A stretch of DNA of 64,000 nucleotides. Origin: Rhizobium terrae (GTDB lineage Bacteria > Pseudomonadota > Alphaproteobacteria > Rhizobiales > Rhizobiaceae). The stretch covers positions 1 to 64,000 of the forward strand of contig NZ_QJKM01000013.1 of NCBI RefSeq assembly GCF_003425685.1, in the 5' to 3' direction. Shown here piece after piece: positions 51,408 through 60,966 of the stretch (its first letter is position 1; each line of letters begins with the position of its first letter). A program made the translations under genes and the position numbers. The notes below the pieces were generated by a model. The model saw only the letters and a program-made list of their open reading frames with translations, was not told where the DNA came from and did no database searches.

Positions 51408-52201
51408 CCGTGCATTTCATCGGCGCCGGACCGGGCGCCGCCGATCTCATCACCGTACGCGGCCGTGACATCCTCGCGTGCTCGCCGGTCTGCCTCTATG
51501 CCGGCTCGATCATGCCCAAGGAACTGCTCGACTGGTGCCCCAAGGATGCGCGGATCGTCGATACCGGCTCGCTGTCGCTGGATGAGATCGAGGCGGAATA
51601 TGTCGCCGCCCACGAGGCGGGCAAAGACGTGGCGCGGCTGCATTCGGGCGATCTTTCCGTCTGGAGCGCGGTGGCCGAGCAGATCCGCCGGTTGGAAAAA
51701 CACGGTATCGCCTATACGCTGACGCCCGGCGTACCCTCGTTTGCCGCCGCCGCTGCAGCGTTGAAACGGGAGCTGACCATTCCGGAAGTGGCGCAGAGCC
51801 TGGTGCTCACCCGCGTGTCCGGCCGCGCCTCCCGGATGCCGGAGGGCGAAACTCTGGCCGCCTTCGGCGCCACGGGCGCGACTCTGGCGATCCACCTCGC
51901 CATCCATGCACTCGGCAAGATCGTTGTGGAATTGACGCCGCTTTACGGCGCCGACTGCCCGGTTGCGATCGTGGTGCGCGCCTCCTGGCCGGAAGAGCGG
52001 ATCATCCGCGGTACGCTTGCCGACATCGAGGCGAAACTTGCGGAAGAACCGGCCGAGCGCACCGCGCTAATCTTCGTCGGCAAGGGGCTAGGTTCGACGA
52101 ATTTCGCCGAAAGCCGGCTTTACAATGCCGACTATGTGCGACGTTTCCGGCCGGGCTGGAACCAGTTGAGCCGGAGTCAGACGGACAAGGATTCCGAATG
52201 A
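51404..52201 (+). CDS. cobM: Precorrin-4 C11-methyltransferase
   Basis: A SAM methylase (265 residues) that gives precorrin-5. IGAGPGAADLITVRGRDIL, YAGSIMPKELLDW, ARLHSGDLSVWSAVAEQ, and TPGVPSFAAAAAALKREL are the family segments. ATG overlaps the cobE stop. The C-terminus overlaps convergent cbiD by 25 bases. CbiD is probably the enzyme that acts on its product in this organism. Confidence 0.95.
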   Translation: MTVHFIGAGPGAADLITVRGRDILACSPVCLYAGSIMPKELLDWCPKDARIVDTGSLSLDEIEAEYVAAHEAGKDVARLHSGDLSVWSAVAEQIRRLEKHGIAYTLTPGVPSFAAAAAALKRELTIPEVAQSLVLTRVSGRASRMPEGETLAAFGATGATLAIHLAIHALGKIVVELTPLYGADCPVAIVVRASWPEERIIRGTLADIEAKLAEEPAERTALIFVGKGLGSTNFAESRLYNADYVRRFRPGWNQLSRSQTDKDSE

Positions 52202-53286
52202 TCGGACGGGGTGAACGGCGCGCAGCCGACAAGCCGGCCTTCGCGGTCGAAGACGAGAATTTCCAGGGCAATCGCCGGATCCTTCAGCACGTTTGCGGCC
52301 GTTTTCCAGGCGAGCGCGGCAATGCGATCGCCAAGCGCCAGTCCGCTTTCGCCGGCAAGCGAGAAAGCCTGCAGGACCGTGTTGGCGGCCGCGATACGCT
52401 CCACCAGACCGGCATCCGCGTCGGCTTCCGCCGCGACCTTCGCCAAAGCTTCGAGATCGGCAAGGCCTCGCTTGGAATGCACGTCGAGCATGCCCTGGGC
52501 GAGCTTGGTCACCTTGGCGACGCCGCCGGCGATCGTCACCTTGGGCACCGGATGGTCGCGCAGGTATTTCAGCATGCCGCCGACGAAATCGCCCATGTCG
52601 ATGAGCGCGATCTCGGAGAGGCCATGATGAACCTGCGCCGCCTTTTCGGACGTGCTCCCGGTCGATCCGCACACATGATCGAGGCCGGCTGCCCGCGCCA
52701 CGTCGATGCCGCGCCAGATGGAATGGATCCAGGCCGAGCAGGAAAACGGAATGACGATCCCCGTCGTGCCGAGGATCGAAATCCCGCCCAGAATGCCGAG
52801 TCGGCCATTCAACGTCTTCTCGGCGATCTTCTCGCCGTCGGCGACGGAAATCTCCACTTCGAAATCGGTCTCGCCATCCGCCGCGTCGGTGATCGCTTCC
52901 GCGATCATCTTTCGCGGCACGGGATTGATGGAAGGTTCGCCGGGCGGCAGGGGCAGCCCGGGGCGCGTGACCGTGCCGACACCCGGCCCCGCCTTGAAGA
53001 CAAGGCCGCTGCCGGCCGGCCCGCGCCGCACGGTGCTCATGATCAGCGCCCCATGCGTGACGTCGGGATCGTCGCCGGCATCCTTGACGATGCCGGCCTT
53101 GGCAAAACCTTCGCCGGCCTCTTCCATGGCAAGCGCAAAGCTTGGCCGTTGCCCACCCGGCAGCGTCACGTCCACCATCTCCGGAAACTGCCCGGAAACG
53201 AGCGCAAGACAGGCCGCCTTGCTGGCCGCCGCCGCGCAGGTTCCCGTGGTCCAGCCACGGCGCAGGTTCTTGCCATCTACTTCCAT
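52177..53286 (-). CDS. cbiD: Precorrin-5 C1-methyltransferase CbiD (functional replacement for CobF)
   Basis: A methyltransferase of the CbiD family, otherwise typical of the anaerobic route, where it removes the acetyl unit and methylates C1. Here it stands in an aerobic set that has no cobF, and it is known that rhizobia and Brucella use this arrangement. It has about 369 residues: LRRGWTTGTCAAAASKAAC, GPGVGTVTRPGLPLPPGEPS, INPVPRKMI, and GTTGIVIPFSCSAW. ATG at 53286 fits the conserved start. An upstream GTG at 53322 is possible. Minus strand, convergent with cobM and divergent from cobA by about 50 bases. Confidence 0.94.
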   Translation of the reverse strand: MEVDGKNLRRGWTTGTCAAAASKAACLALVSGQFPEMVDVTLPGGQRPSFALAMEEAGEGFAKAGIVKDAGDDPDVTHGALIMSTVRRGPAGSGLVFKAGPGVGTVTRPGLPLPPGEPSINPVPRKMIAEAITDAADGETDFEVEISVADGEKIAEKTLNGRLGILGGISILGTTGIVIPFSCSAWIHSIWRGIDVARAAGLDHVCGSTGSTSEKAAQVHHGLSEIALIDMGDFVGGMLKYLRDHPVPKVTIAGGVAKVTKLAQGMLDVHSKRGLADLEALAKVAAEADADAGLVERIAAANTVLQAFSLAGESGLALGDRIAALAWKTAANVLKDPAIALEILVFDREGRLVGCAPFTPSDHSESLSV

Positions 53287-53339
53287 GGCCGTTTCTATAT
53301 CCCGACCGGAACCGAGCGTCACCGGTCAAAGGTTCGCAT

Positions 53340-54137
53340 ATGAATGAGAGTATCGAAACAATCGTCGCAGCCCCCGAATTCGCGCCCGGCCATGTTTGGC
53401 TGGCGGGCGCCGGCCCCGGCCATCCGCGCTACCTGACGCTGGAAGTGGCCGATGCGCTCGCCAAGGCCGACGTGATCGTCCACGACGCGCTGGTCTCCGA
53501 TGGCGTGCTTTCGCTCGCCAAGACGCCGGATCTGATCTTCGTCGGAAAGCGCGGCGGCAAACCCTCCGTCGCCCAGGACGACATCACCGCCAGGCTCATC
53601 GAACTCGCCAGAGCGGGAAAACGCGTGCTGCGGCTGAAGGGCGGCGATCCCTTCGTCTTCGGCCGTGGCGGCGAGGAGGCCGAGGCGCTGGTCCGGGAAA
53701 ACATCCCTTTCCGCATCCTGCCCGGAATGACATCGGCACTGGCGGCACTGGCGGCAGCCAACATTCCGGCCACGATGCGCGGGATAAGCCGCGCGATCAC
53801 GCTCGCAACCGGCCATGCGGCCGGCACGCCCGGCGACCTCGATTGGAAAGCGCTGGCGAAAACCGGCGAACCGATCGTCGTCTATATGGGCGTCGGCACG
53901 ATCGGCACGATCGCGCAGTTGCTCATGGAAGGTGGGCTTTCGCCGGAAACCCCCGTCGCTGTGTTGATGGCTGCGACCACGCCGGACGAGCGATCGCTCA
54001 CCGCGACGCTGGCAACGGTTCAGGCGGAAGTCGAGCGCCAGAACTTCGTCGCACCTGCCCTCATCGTCATCGGAAAGATCGTCTCCATGCGCGCCGTGCT
54101 TTCAGGTCGAACGGCGCTTCCGGGGAACAAGCCGTGA
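53340..54137 (+). CDS. cobA: Uroporphyrinogen-III C-methyltransferase
   Basis: A SAM enzyme that methylates uroporphyrinogen III at C2 and C7 to give precorrin-2, the entry to the corrin branch. It has 265 residues: VWLAGAGPGHPRYLTLEVAD, VIVHDALVS, GKRGGKPSVAQDDI, VLRLKGGDPFVFGRGGEEAE, and ILPGMTSALAALAAANIPAT. A single-function enzyme (not fused as CysG). Its stop overlaps the cobB GTG start. Confidence 0.96.
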   Translation: MNESIETIVAAPEFAPGHVWLAGAGPGHPRYLTLEVADALAKADVIVHDALVSDGVLSLAKTPDLIFVGKRGGKPSVAQDDITARLIELARAGKRVLRLKGGDPFVFGRGGEEAEALVRENIPFRILPGMTSALAALAAANIPATMRGISRAITLATGHAAGTPGDLDWKALAKTGEPIVVYMGVGTIGTIAQLLMEGGLSPETPVAVLMAATTPDERSLTATLATVQAEVERQNFVAPALIVIGKIVSMRAVLSGRTALPGNKP

Positions 54138-55447
54138 CCCCCCGCGCCCTCATCATCGGCGCGCCGCGCTCCGGCTCCGGCAAGACCAGCGTCACGATCG
54201 GCCTGTTGCGCGCTTTTGCCCGTCGTGGCGTCAAGGTGCGTGGCATCAAGACCGGGCCGGATTATATCGATCCCGGCTTCCATGAAGCGGCCACCCGCCT
54301 GCCAGGCCTCAATCTCGACAGCTGGGCCATGGCGCCGGACCTGCTCAGACATCTGGCGCGGGAACAGGCGGAAGAAGCCGAACTCGTTTTGATCGAAAGC
54401 GCCATGGGCCTGTTCGACGGCATCGTCACCGAGCCCAACCGCTCCGGTGCGGCCTCCGACTTGGCCCGTCTCTTCGGCCTGCCGGTTCTCTTGGTCCTCG
54501 ATGTTTCCGGTCAGAGCCAGACGGCGGCGGCCGTCGCCTGCGGCTTCATGCATTACGACCGCCAGGTGAAGATCGCCGCCTGCGTGCTGAACCGCGCCGG
54601 CAGCGAACGGCACAGGAAACTTTCCGGCGAGGCGATCGAGGCGATCGGCCTGCCCGTCGTCGGCACGGTCTTGCGCGACCCGACGCTGATCCTGCCCGAA
54701 CGGCATCTCGGCCTCGTGCAGGCGAGCGAGCACCCGGAAATGGATGCGCATATCGAGCGGCTGGCGGATGCCATGGAACGCTCGCTCGACCTCGACGCCA
54801 TATTTGCCGCGGCAAAGCCCTTCGAAATCCCGGCAGGTTCGCCAGAAAAAGCGTTGCCGCCACCCGGCCAGCGGATCGCACTGGCTCAGGATGCGGCCTT
54901 CACTTTCCTCTACCCGCATATCCAGAGGCAATGGCGGGCGATGGGCGCCGAGATCATCCCCTTTTCGCCGCTTTCCGACGAGGCGCCACCGGCCGATTGC
55001 GACATCTGCTGGCTGCCAGGCGGTTATCCCGAACTGCATCCGGGCAGGCTGGCCGCAGCCCGGAACTTCAAATCCGGGCTTGCCGATTTTTCCGAGACGA
55101 AACCCGTCCATGGCGAGTGCGGCGGCTATATGGTTCTCGGCGAAACGCTGGAGGACGCCGATGGCGTGACCCACGTCATGACCGGCCTTCTCTCCCATCG
55201 CACCAGCTTCGCCAAACGCAGGATGAACCTCGGTTACAGGCAGGCGACATTGCATGCCGGCTGCCCGATCGGACAGCCGGGAGAAACCGTCCGCGGCCAC
55301 GAATTTCATTATGCCAGCGTGGTGTCGCAGGGCACCGACGAGCCGGTCGCAACGATCGCCGACGGTACGGGCAAGGAGATCGGCCCCTCCGGCGGCAGGC
55401 GCGGCCTCGTCAGCGGTACGTTCTTCCACGCCATCGCCCGCGGCTGA
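54134..55447 (+). CDS. cobB: Cobyrinate (hydrogenobyrinate) a,c-diamide synthase
   Basis: Amidates the a and c carboxylates using glutamine and ATP before cobalt insertion. It has 437 residues. The N-terminal ATPase domain has APRSGSGKTSVTIGLL and GIKTGPDYIDPGFHEAA. The glutaminase domain has LPGGYPELHPGRLA, Cys in VHGECGGYMVLGE, and His in RGHEFHYAS. GTG overlaps the cobA stop. It closes the cobalamin locus on this side. Confidence 0.96.
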   Translation: MTPRALIIGAPRSGSGKTSVTIGLLRAFARRGVKVRGIKTGPDYIDPGFHEAATRLPGLNLDSWAMAPDLLRHLAREQAEEAELVLIESAMGLFDGIVTEPNRSGAASDLARLFGLPVLLVLDVSGQSQTAAAVACGFMHYDRQVKIAACVLNRAGSERHRKLSGEAIEAIGLPVVGTVLRDPTLILPERHLGLVQASEHPEMDAHIERLADAMERSLDLDAIFAAAKPFEIPAGSPEKALPPPGQRIALAQDAAFTFLYPHIQRQWRAMGAEIIPFSPLSDEAPPADCDICWLPGGYPELHPGRLAAARNFKSGLADFSETKPVHGECGGYMVLGETLEDADGVTHVMTGLLSHRTSFAKRRMNLGYRQATLHAGCPIGQPGETVRGHEFHYASVVSQGTDEPVATIADGTGKEIGPSGGRRGLVSGTFFHAIARG

Positions 55448-55772
55448 ACAGCCGCCCGGCGCATGAACAAAAGCCATCCGCGGCCGGAACAGTCGCATCG
55501 ACGGCAGTTTATGTCGCACAGGATGCAGCGCAAAAAGCTGATCCGAACCTTAATCCAAGAAAGACCTGCCCAAAGCAGGACCGCAAAGATCCAATGCGGT
55601 GTAACGGCGCAAGAACGGCCGAAAACCGCTTTCGCATGAGGATGGAAAGACCGGCGGCAACCGGAGCATTTCCCACAGATCGATGGCAGGCAGATCCGAC
55701 GAGCGGAAGAGGAAACCGCCGGACCTGCCTGAATATGCAATTTCAACGCTCAACGATAAGAGGAACAGGGGA
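55448..55772. other. Leader region of the peptide ABC transporter operon
   Basis: About 325 bases without a gene. I see a small CCTGC-CCAAA-GCAGG hairpin near 55567 and an A/G-rich stretch before the start codon. There is no clear terminator for cobB and no repeat. Open frames crossing it do not look coding. Confidence 0.4.
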
Positions 55773-57362
55773 ATGAACGATTTTACCAAACATCTGGCGG
55801 GCCGCGTGACCGCAGGCGGGATGAACCGCCGCGAATTCATGGGCCGCGCCATGGCCGCCGGCCTGACGCTGACGGCCGCAAGCCAGCTCTTCGTCGAAAG
55901 CGCCGAAGCGCAACAGCCCAAGAAGGGCGGCCATCTGAAGCTCGGCCTCGAAGGCGCCGCCGCCACCGACTCCAAGGATCCCGCCAAGGCTCTCTCCCAG
56001 TTCATGTTCGTCGTCAGCCGCTGCTGGGGCGACATGCTGGTCGAATCCGAGCCGCTGACCGGCAAGCCGGTCCCGGCGCTCGCAGAATCCTGGTCGCCCT
56101 CCGCCGATGCCGTCACCTGGACATTCAAGATCCGCTCCGGCGTGAAATTCCACAACGGCAAGACTCTTACCGTCGACGACATCATCGCCACGCTGAAGCG
56201 CCATACGGACTCCAAGTCGGAATCCGGCGCGCTCGGCGTTATGAAGTCGATCAAGGAGATCAAGGCGGATGGCGGCAACCTCGTGCTGACCCTGACCGAA
56301 GGCAACGCCGACCTGCCGTTGCTCCTGACCGACTATCACCTCGTTATCCAGCCGAACGGCGGCAGCGACGATCCGAATGCCATGATCGGCACCGGCCCCT
56401 ACAAGGTCGCGAGCTTCGAGGCGGGCGTGCGCGCCACTTTCGAAAAGAACAAGGATGACTGGCGCTCCGACCGCGGCTTCGTCGACACCGTCGAAATCAT
56501 CGCCATGAACGACGCGACGGCGCGTATCGCCGCTCTCTCCTCCGGTCAGGTTCACTATATCAACCGCGTCGACCCGAAGACGGTGGCGCTTTTGAAGCGC
56601 GCACCGACGGTCGACGTGCTCTCGACGTCGGGCCGAGGCCATTACGTCTTCATCATGCACTGCAATACCGCGCCGTTCGACAACAACGACCTGCGGCTTG
56701 CGTTGAAATACGCCATGGACCGCGAGAACATGGTGAAGACCATTCTCGGCGGGTACGGCAAGGTGGGCAACGACTTCCCCGTCAACAGCACCTATGCGCT
56801 CTTCCCGGAAGGCATCGAGCAGCGCGCCTACGATCCGGACAAGGCCTCGTTCCATTATAAGAAGTCCGGCCATAGCGGTTCGGTCCTGCTGCGCACCTCG
56901 GAAGTCGCCTTCCCTGGCGCCGTCGACGCCGCCGTGCTCTACCAGCAGAGCGCCAAGAAAGCCGGCATCAATATCGAGGTGAAACGCGAGCCGGGTGACG
57001 GCTACTGGACCAACGTCTGGAACGTGCAGCCCTTCTCCACCTCGTATTGGGGCGGCCGGCCGACCCAGGACCAGATGTATTCCACCGCCTATCTCTCCAC
57101 CGCCGACTGGAACGACACCCGCTTCAAGCGTCCGGACTTCGACAAGATTCTGCTGGAAGCCCGCTCGGAGCTGAACGAAGGCAAGCGCAAGGAGATGTAT
57201 CGCACCATGGCGATGATGGTGCGCGACGAAGGCGGCCTCATCCTGCCGATGTTCAATGACTTCGTGAACGGCGCCAGCAAGAAGGTGAAGGGTTACGTCC
57301 ACGACATCGGCAACGACATGTCGAACGGCTATGTCGCGACCCGCGTCTGGCTGGACACCTGA
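55773..57362 (+). CDS. ABC transporter substrate-binding protein, peptide/opine type (SBP family 5)
   Basis: A periplasmic binding protein of about 529 residues. A Tat-type signal is present: NRREFMGRAMAAGLTLTAA, with cleavage after AEA (about residue 48). The SBP_bac_5 fold shows KGGHLKLGLEGAAATDSKDP, then LAESWSPSADAVTWTFKIRS, VKFHNGKTLTVDDIIATLKR and FDNNDLRLALKYAMDREN. ATG at 55773 follows GAGGAA and gives a proper Tat leader. An upstream ATG at 55683 would hide it. Permease and ATPase genes follow. Ligand may be a peptide, opine or other amide, and the hydrolase genes downstream support a peptide-like or acylated compound. Confidence 0.93.
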   Translation: MNDFTKHLAGRVTAGGMNRREFMGRAMAAGLTLTAASQLFVESAEAQQPKKGGHLKLGLEGAAATDSKDPAKALSQFMFVVSRCWGDMLVESEPLTGKPVPALAESWSPSADAVTWTFKIRSGVKFHNGKTLTVDDIIATLKRHTDSKSESGALGVMKSIKEIKADGGNLVLTLTEGNADLPLLLTDYHLVIQPNGGSDDPNAMIGTGPYKVASFEAGVRATFEKNKDDWRSDRGFVDTVEIIAMNDATARIAALSSGQVHYINRVDPKTVALLKRAPTVDVLSTSGRGHYVFIMHCNTAPFDNNDLRLALKYAMDRENMVKTILGGYGKVGNDFPVNSTYALFPEGIEQRAYDPDKASFHYKKSGHSGSVLLRTSEVAFPGAVDAAVLYQQSAKKAGINIEVKREPGDGYWTNVWNVQPFSTSYWGGRPTQDQMYSTAYLSTADWNDTRFKRPDFDKILLEARSELNEGKRKEMYRTMAMMVRDEGGLILPMFNDFVNGASKKVKGYVHDIGNDMSNGYVATRVWLDT

Positions 57363-57394
57363 TTTCTGAAACCGCGGCTCGCCACATCATCGAA

Positions 57395-57431
57395 GGATCG
57401 CGGGCAACGCCCCTAGGGCTGCACGCGATCC
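57395..57431 (+). terminator. Stem-loop between binding-protein and permease genes
   Basis: GGATCGCG pairs exactly with CGCGATCC, and an inner GCCCCTAGGGC adds a second stem. No T-run follows. Such hairpins after binding-protein genes usually stabilise the upstream mRNA or cause partial termination, giving more binding protein than permease. Confidence 0.6.
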
Positions 57432-57461
57432 CTCCTTCCGTTTCAGAAGAGGCCCTTGCCG

Positions 57462-58469
57462 ATGTCCAATTCCCCGGGAACCGAAAGCCTGCCCGGCCTG
57501 CGCTTCAGGGAGCGTTTTCCGCTTTTGGCGCTGGTGATCGAACGCATGATCCTGTCGATCCTGCTGCTGTTTGCCGTCTCGATCCTGATATTCGGCGGTG
57601 TCGAGGCGCTGCCGGGCGATTTCGCCACCACCTATCTCGGCCAGTCGGCAACACCCCAGGCGGTCGCCAACATCCGCGCCGAACTCGGCCTCGACCGGCC
57701 GCTGGTCGCCCGCTATTTCGAATGGCTGGGCGGCGCCGTGCAGGGTGATTTCGGTACGTCCTGGGCGAGCCGGAACTCGGTCTCCGAACAGGTCGGCAAC
57801 CGGCTCGGCAACTCGCTCTTCCTCGCTGGTTTTGCGGCGGTCATCGCCGTGCCGCTCGCCGTCGGGCTCGGCATGGTCTCGGTTCACTTCCGCAACCGCC
57901 TGCCGGACAAAGTCATCAACGTCATCTCGCTGGCGGCGATCTCGCTGCCGGAATTTTTCATCGGTTATCTGCTGATCCTCTATTTTGCGGTCAATTTCGG
58001 CATCGCGACCTTCCCCGCCACCGTCTACGCGGGCATGGGCATCATCGAGCGCCTCCAGGCGATCGCGCTCCCGGCAGCCACGCTTGTACTCGTGGTTCTC
58101 GCCCACATGATGCGCATGACGCGGGCCGCGATCCTCTCCGTCATGTCCTCGGCCTATATGGAAACCGCCGAACTCAAGGGGCTTTCGGCCTGGCGGGCGA
58201 TCGTCAAGCATGCCGCGCCAAACGCGCTGGCGCCGATCATTAACGTCGTGGCCCTCAACCTCGCCTACCTCGTTGTCGGCGTCGTGGTGGTCGAGGTCGT
58301 CTTCGTTTATCCCGGCATGGGCCAGTACATGGTCGATGCCGTGACGGTGCGCGACATGCCGGTGGTGCAGGCCTGCGGCCTGATCTTTGCCGCCGTCTAC
58401 ATCTTCCTCAACATGTTGGCCGACATCCTCGCGATCGTCGCCAACCCGCGCCTGAGGCATCCGCGATGA
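57462..58469 (+). CDS. ABC transporter permease, DppB type
   Basis: An inner-membrane channel subunit, 335 residues, with about six transmembrane helices. RMILSILLLFAVSILIFGG is the first. GDFGTSWASRNSVSEQV precedes the transmembrane core domain. The coupling-helix motif for the ATPase is EAA-like: METAELKGLSAWRAIVKHAA. ATG at 57462 follows AGAGG; TTG two codons upstream is less likely. It overlaps the next permease gene by ATGA. Confidence 0.93.
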   Translation: MSNSPGTESLPGLRFRERFPLLALVIERMILSILLLFAVSILIFGGVEALPGDFATTYLGQSATPQAVANIRAELGLDRPLVARYFEWLGGAVQGDFGTSWASRNSVSEQVGNRLGNSLFLAGFAAVIAVPLAVGLGMVSVHFRNRLPDKVINVISLAAISLPEFFIGYLLILYFAVNFGIATFPATVYAGMGIIERLQAIALPAATLVLVVLAHMMRMTRAAILSVMSSAYMETAELKGLSAWRAIVKHAAPNALAPIINVVALNLAYLVVGVVVVEVVFVYPGMGQYMVDAVTVRDMPVVQACGLIFAAVYIFLNMLADILAIVANPRLRHPR

Positions 58470-59293
58470 GGCTGAGAGACATTCCCGTCACCGCCTGGAT
58501 CGGCATGACCGGCATCGCGCTGGCGCTGATCTGTGCCGTGTTCGCGCCGCTGATCGCGCCCTATGGCGAAACGGACGTGGTCGGTGCCGTCTGGCAGGAA
58601 GCCGATGCGCAATTCTTTTTCGGCCTCGACAATCTCGGCCGCGACATCCTTTCGCGGCTGATCTATGGCGCCCGTACCACGCTGTTCGTGGCGCTGGCGG
58701 CAACCGCCATATCGTTTTCGCTCGGCATCCTCCTGAGCTTCATCGCGGCGGTGACCGGCGGCCTCATCGATACGGTCTTTTCCCGCTTCAACGACCTGAT
58801 GATGTCGATACCGACGCTGATCTTCGCACTCGTGGTGCTCGCAGTGCTGCCGCAGCACCTGATCGTGCTGATCCTCGTCATGGCGATCCTCGATTCCACT
58901 CGCGTTTACCGCCTCGGCCGGGCTGTGGCGCTCGACGTTGCGGTGATGGAATTCGTCGAGGCGGCGAAGCTGCGCGGCGAAGGTACCGCCTGGATCATTT
59001 TTCGCGAAATCCTGCCCAACACATTGTCCCCGCTGCTTGCCGAATTCGGCCTGCGCTTCGCCTTCTCGATCCTCTTCCTCTCGACGCTCTCCTTCCTTGG
59101 TCTCGGAATCCAGCCGCCGACCGCCGACTGGGGCGGCATGGTGAAGGAAAACAAGGACGGCATCATCTTCGGCATTTCGGCGGCTCTCGTGCCGGGTTCC
59201 GCGATCGCCGCGCTCGCCGTCTGCGTCAATCTCGTCGTCGATTGGCTGCTCAAACGAACCTCCAGCCTCAAGGGGGGCCGCGGCGATGCCTGA
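58466..59293 (+). CDS. ABC transporter permease, DppC type
   Basis: The second channel subunit, 275 residues. An N-terminal helix (AWIGMTGIALALICAVFAPL) is followed by FFGLDNLGRDILSRLIYGAR, the hallmark of DppC/OppC permeases, and then the five-helix core with the coupling motif EFVEAAKLRGEGTAWIIFRE. The C-terminus ends with GSAIAALAVCVNLVVDWLL. It overlaps the ATPase gene by 8 bases. Confidence 0.93.
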   Translation: MRLRDIPVTAWIGMTGIALALICAVFAPLIAPYGETDVVGAVWQEADAQFFFGLDNLGRDILSRLIYGARTTLFVALAATAISFSLGILLSFIAAVTGGLIDTVFSRFNDLMMSIPTLIFALVVLAVLPQHLIVLILVMAILDSTRVYRLGRAVALDVAVMEFVEAAKLRGEGTAWIIFREILPNTLSPLLAEFGLRFAFSILFLSTLSFLGLGIQPPTADWGGMVKENKDGIIFGISAALVPGSAIAALAVCVNLVVDWLLKRTSSLKGGRGDA

Positions 59294-60929
59294 GACTTCA
59301 AACCAGCTCCTTTCCGTCCGCAACCTGAAGATCGAGGCCACCAGCTATCCGCCAGGAGAACCGCCGAAGCGGATCACCATCGTCGACGGCGTCTCCTTCG
59401 ACCTGCAGAGGGGCAAGGTGCTCGGCCTGATCGGCGAATCCGGCGCCGGCAAATCGACGATCGGCCTTTCTGCCCTCGCCTACGGGCGCGGCGGCGCGGA
59501 AATCACCGGCGGCGAAGTATCGCTGAACGGCACCAATATCCTGGCCCTCGGCAAGGGCGGCATCCGCACCATCCGCGGCGCGCGCGTCTGTTACGTGGCG
59601 CAATCGGCGGCCGCCGCGTTCAACCCCGCCCACCGGCTGGGCGACCAGGTGATCGAGGCTTCCGTCAAGCACGGGCTGATGACCAGGGAAGACGCGCGCA
59701 AGCGGGCACTCTATCTCTTCCGCGTGCTCGGCCTGCCGAACCCGGACACGTTCGGCGACCGCTTTCCGCACCAGGTTTCCGGCGGACAGTTGCAGCGGGC
59801 CATGACCGCCATGGCGCTCTGTTCCAATCCGGAACTGATTGTTTTCGACGAGCCGACGACCGCGCTTGACGTAACCACCCAGATCGACGTGCTCGCCGCG
59901 ATCAAGCACGCGATCGAGGAAACCGGAACCGCCGCTCTCTACATCACCCACGACCTCGCCGTCGTGGCGCAGATTTCCGACGACATCATGGTGCTGCGCC
60001 ACGGCAGGACGGTGGAATACGGCTCAGTGAAACAGATCATCGAGGCGCCGACTGAGGATTATACGCGGGCACTGGTGAATGTCCGCCAGGAGATCCGCCA
60101 CGAGGCGGCCGACCAGTCGAAGCCGCTTCTCAAGATCGACAATGTCAGCGCCCAGTATTCCAACGGTTTCAAGGTGTTGCACGGCGTTTCGCTGCATCTC
60201 TGCAAGGGTCAGACGCTGGCGATTGTTGGCGAATCCGGTTCAGGAAAATCGACGCTGGCGCGGGTCGTCACCGGCCTGTTGCCACCGAGCGACGGCAGGA
60301 TCACCTTCGGGGGCAAGCCGCTCACCCCGGCCTTGAAGAACCGCCCACGCGAAGATCTTCGCCGTATCCAGCTCATCTACCAGATGGCCGACACGGCGAT
60401 GAACCCACGCCAGACGGTGCGCGACATCATTGGCCGGCCACTGACTTTCTATTACGGGCTGCGGGGCGCTGCCAAGACCGCCCGCGTCAGGGAGTTGCTC
60501 GAGCAGATCGAGATGGGCAACGGCTTCATCGACCGTTATCCGGCCGAACTTTCCGGCGGCCAGAAACAACGCGTCGCGATCGCCCGGGCGCTCGCCGCCA
60601 GGCCGGAACTCATTCTCTGCGACGAGCCGACCTCGGCGCTCGACCCGCTGGTGGCGGAAGGGATACTGAAACTCCTGATGAAATTGCAGGAAGAACAGCA
60701 GCTATCCTATGTCTTCATTACTCACGATATCGCCATCGTGCGCGCCATCGCCGATTCCGTGGCAGTCATGCATCGCGGCCGGCTGGTGCGCTTCGGCCCG
60801 AAATCGCTGGCCCTTTCGCCGCCCTTCGACGACTATACCGACCTGCTGCTGAAATCCGTGCCGGAGATGGAGATCGGCTGGCTGGAAAGGGTCCTGAGGA
60901 CGCGGCGCATGGAAAGCGCCGGCAACTGA
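59286..60929 (+). CDS. ABC transporter ATP-binding protein, fused DppD-DppF type
   Basis: One 547-residue protein with two nucleotide-binding domains, so no second ATPase gene is needed. Domain 1: Walker A GESGAGKSTIG (50-60), signature VSGGQLQRAMTA, Walker B LIVFDEPTTALD. Domain 2: Walker A GESGSGKSTLAR, signature LSGGQKQRVAIARA, Walker B LILCDEPTSALD. Both sets are intact. It overlaps the permease gene by 8 bases. The hydrolase gene follows after 37 bases. Confidence 0.95.
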   Translation: MPETSNQLLSVRNLKIEATSYPPGEPPKRITIVDGVSFDLQRGKVLGLIGESGAGKSTIGLSALAYGRGGAEITGGEVSLNGTNILALGKGGIRTIRGARVCYVAQSAAAAFNPAHRLGDQVIEASVKHGLMTREDARKRALYLFRVLGLPNPDTFGDRFPHQVSGGQLQRAMTAMALCSNPELIVFDEPTTALDVTTQIDVLAAIKHAIEETGTAALYITHDLAVVAQISDDIMVLRHGRTVEYGSVKQIIEAPTEDYTRALVNVRQEIRHEAADQSKPLLKIDNVSAQYSNGFKVLHGVSLHLCKGQTLAIVGESGSGKSTLARVVTGLLPPSDGRITFGGKPLTPALKNRPREDLRRIQLIYQMADTAMNPRQTVRDIIGRPLTFYYGLRGAAKTARVRELLEQIEMGNGFIDRYPAELSGGQKQRVAIARALAARPELILCDEPTSALDPLVAEGILKLLMKLQEEQQLSYVFITHDIAIVRAIADSVAVMHRGRLVRFGPKSLALSPPFDDYTDLLLKSVPEMEIGWLERVLRTRRMESAGN

Positions 60930-60966
60930 ATACGTGTGAATACATGGATTGTTGAGTGATGCAGGC

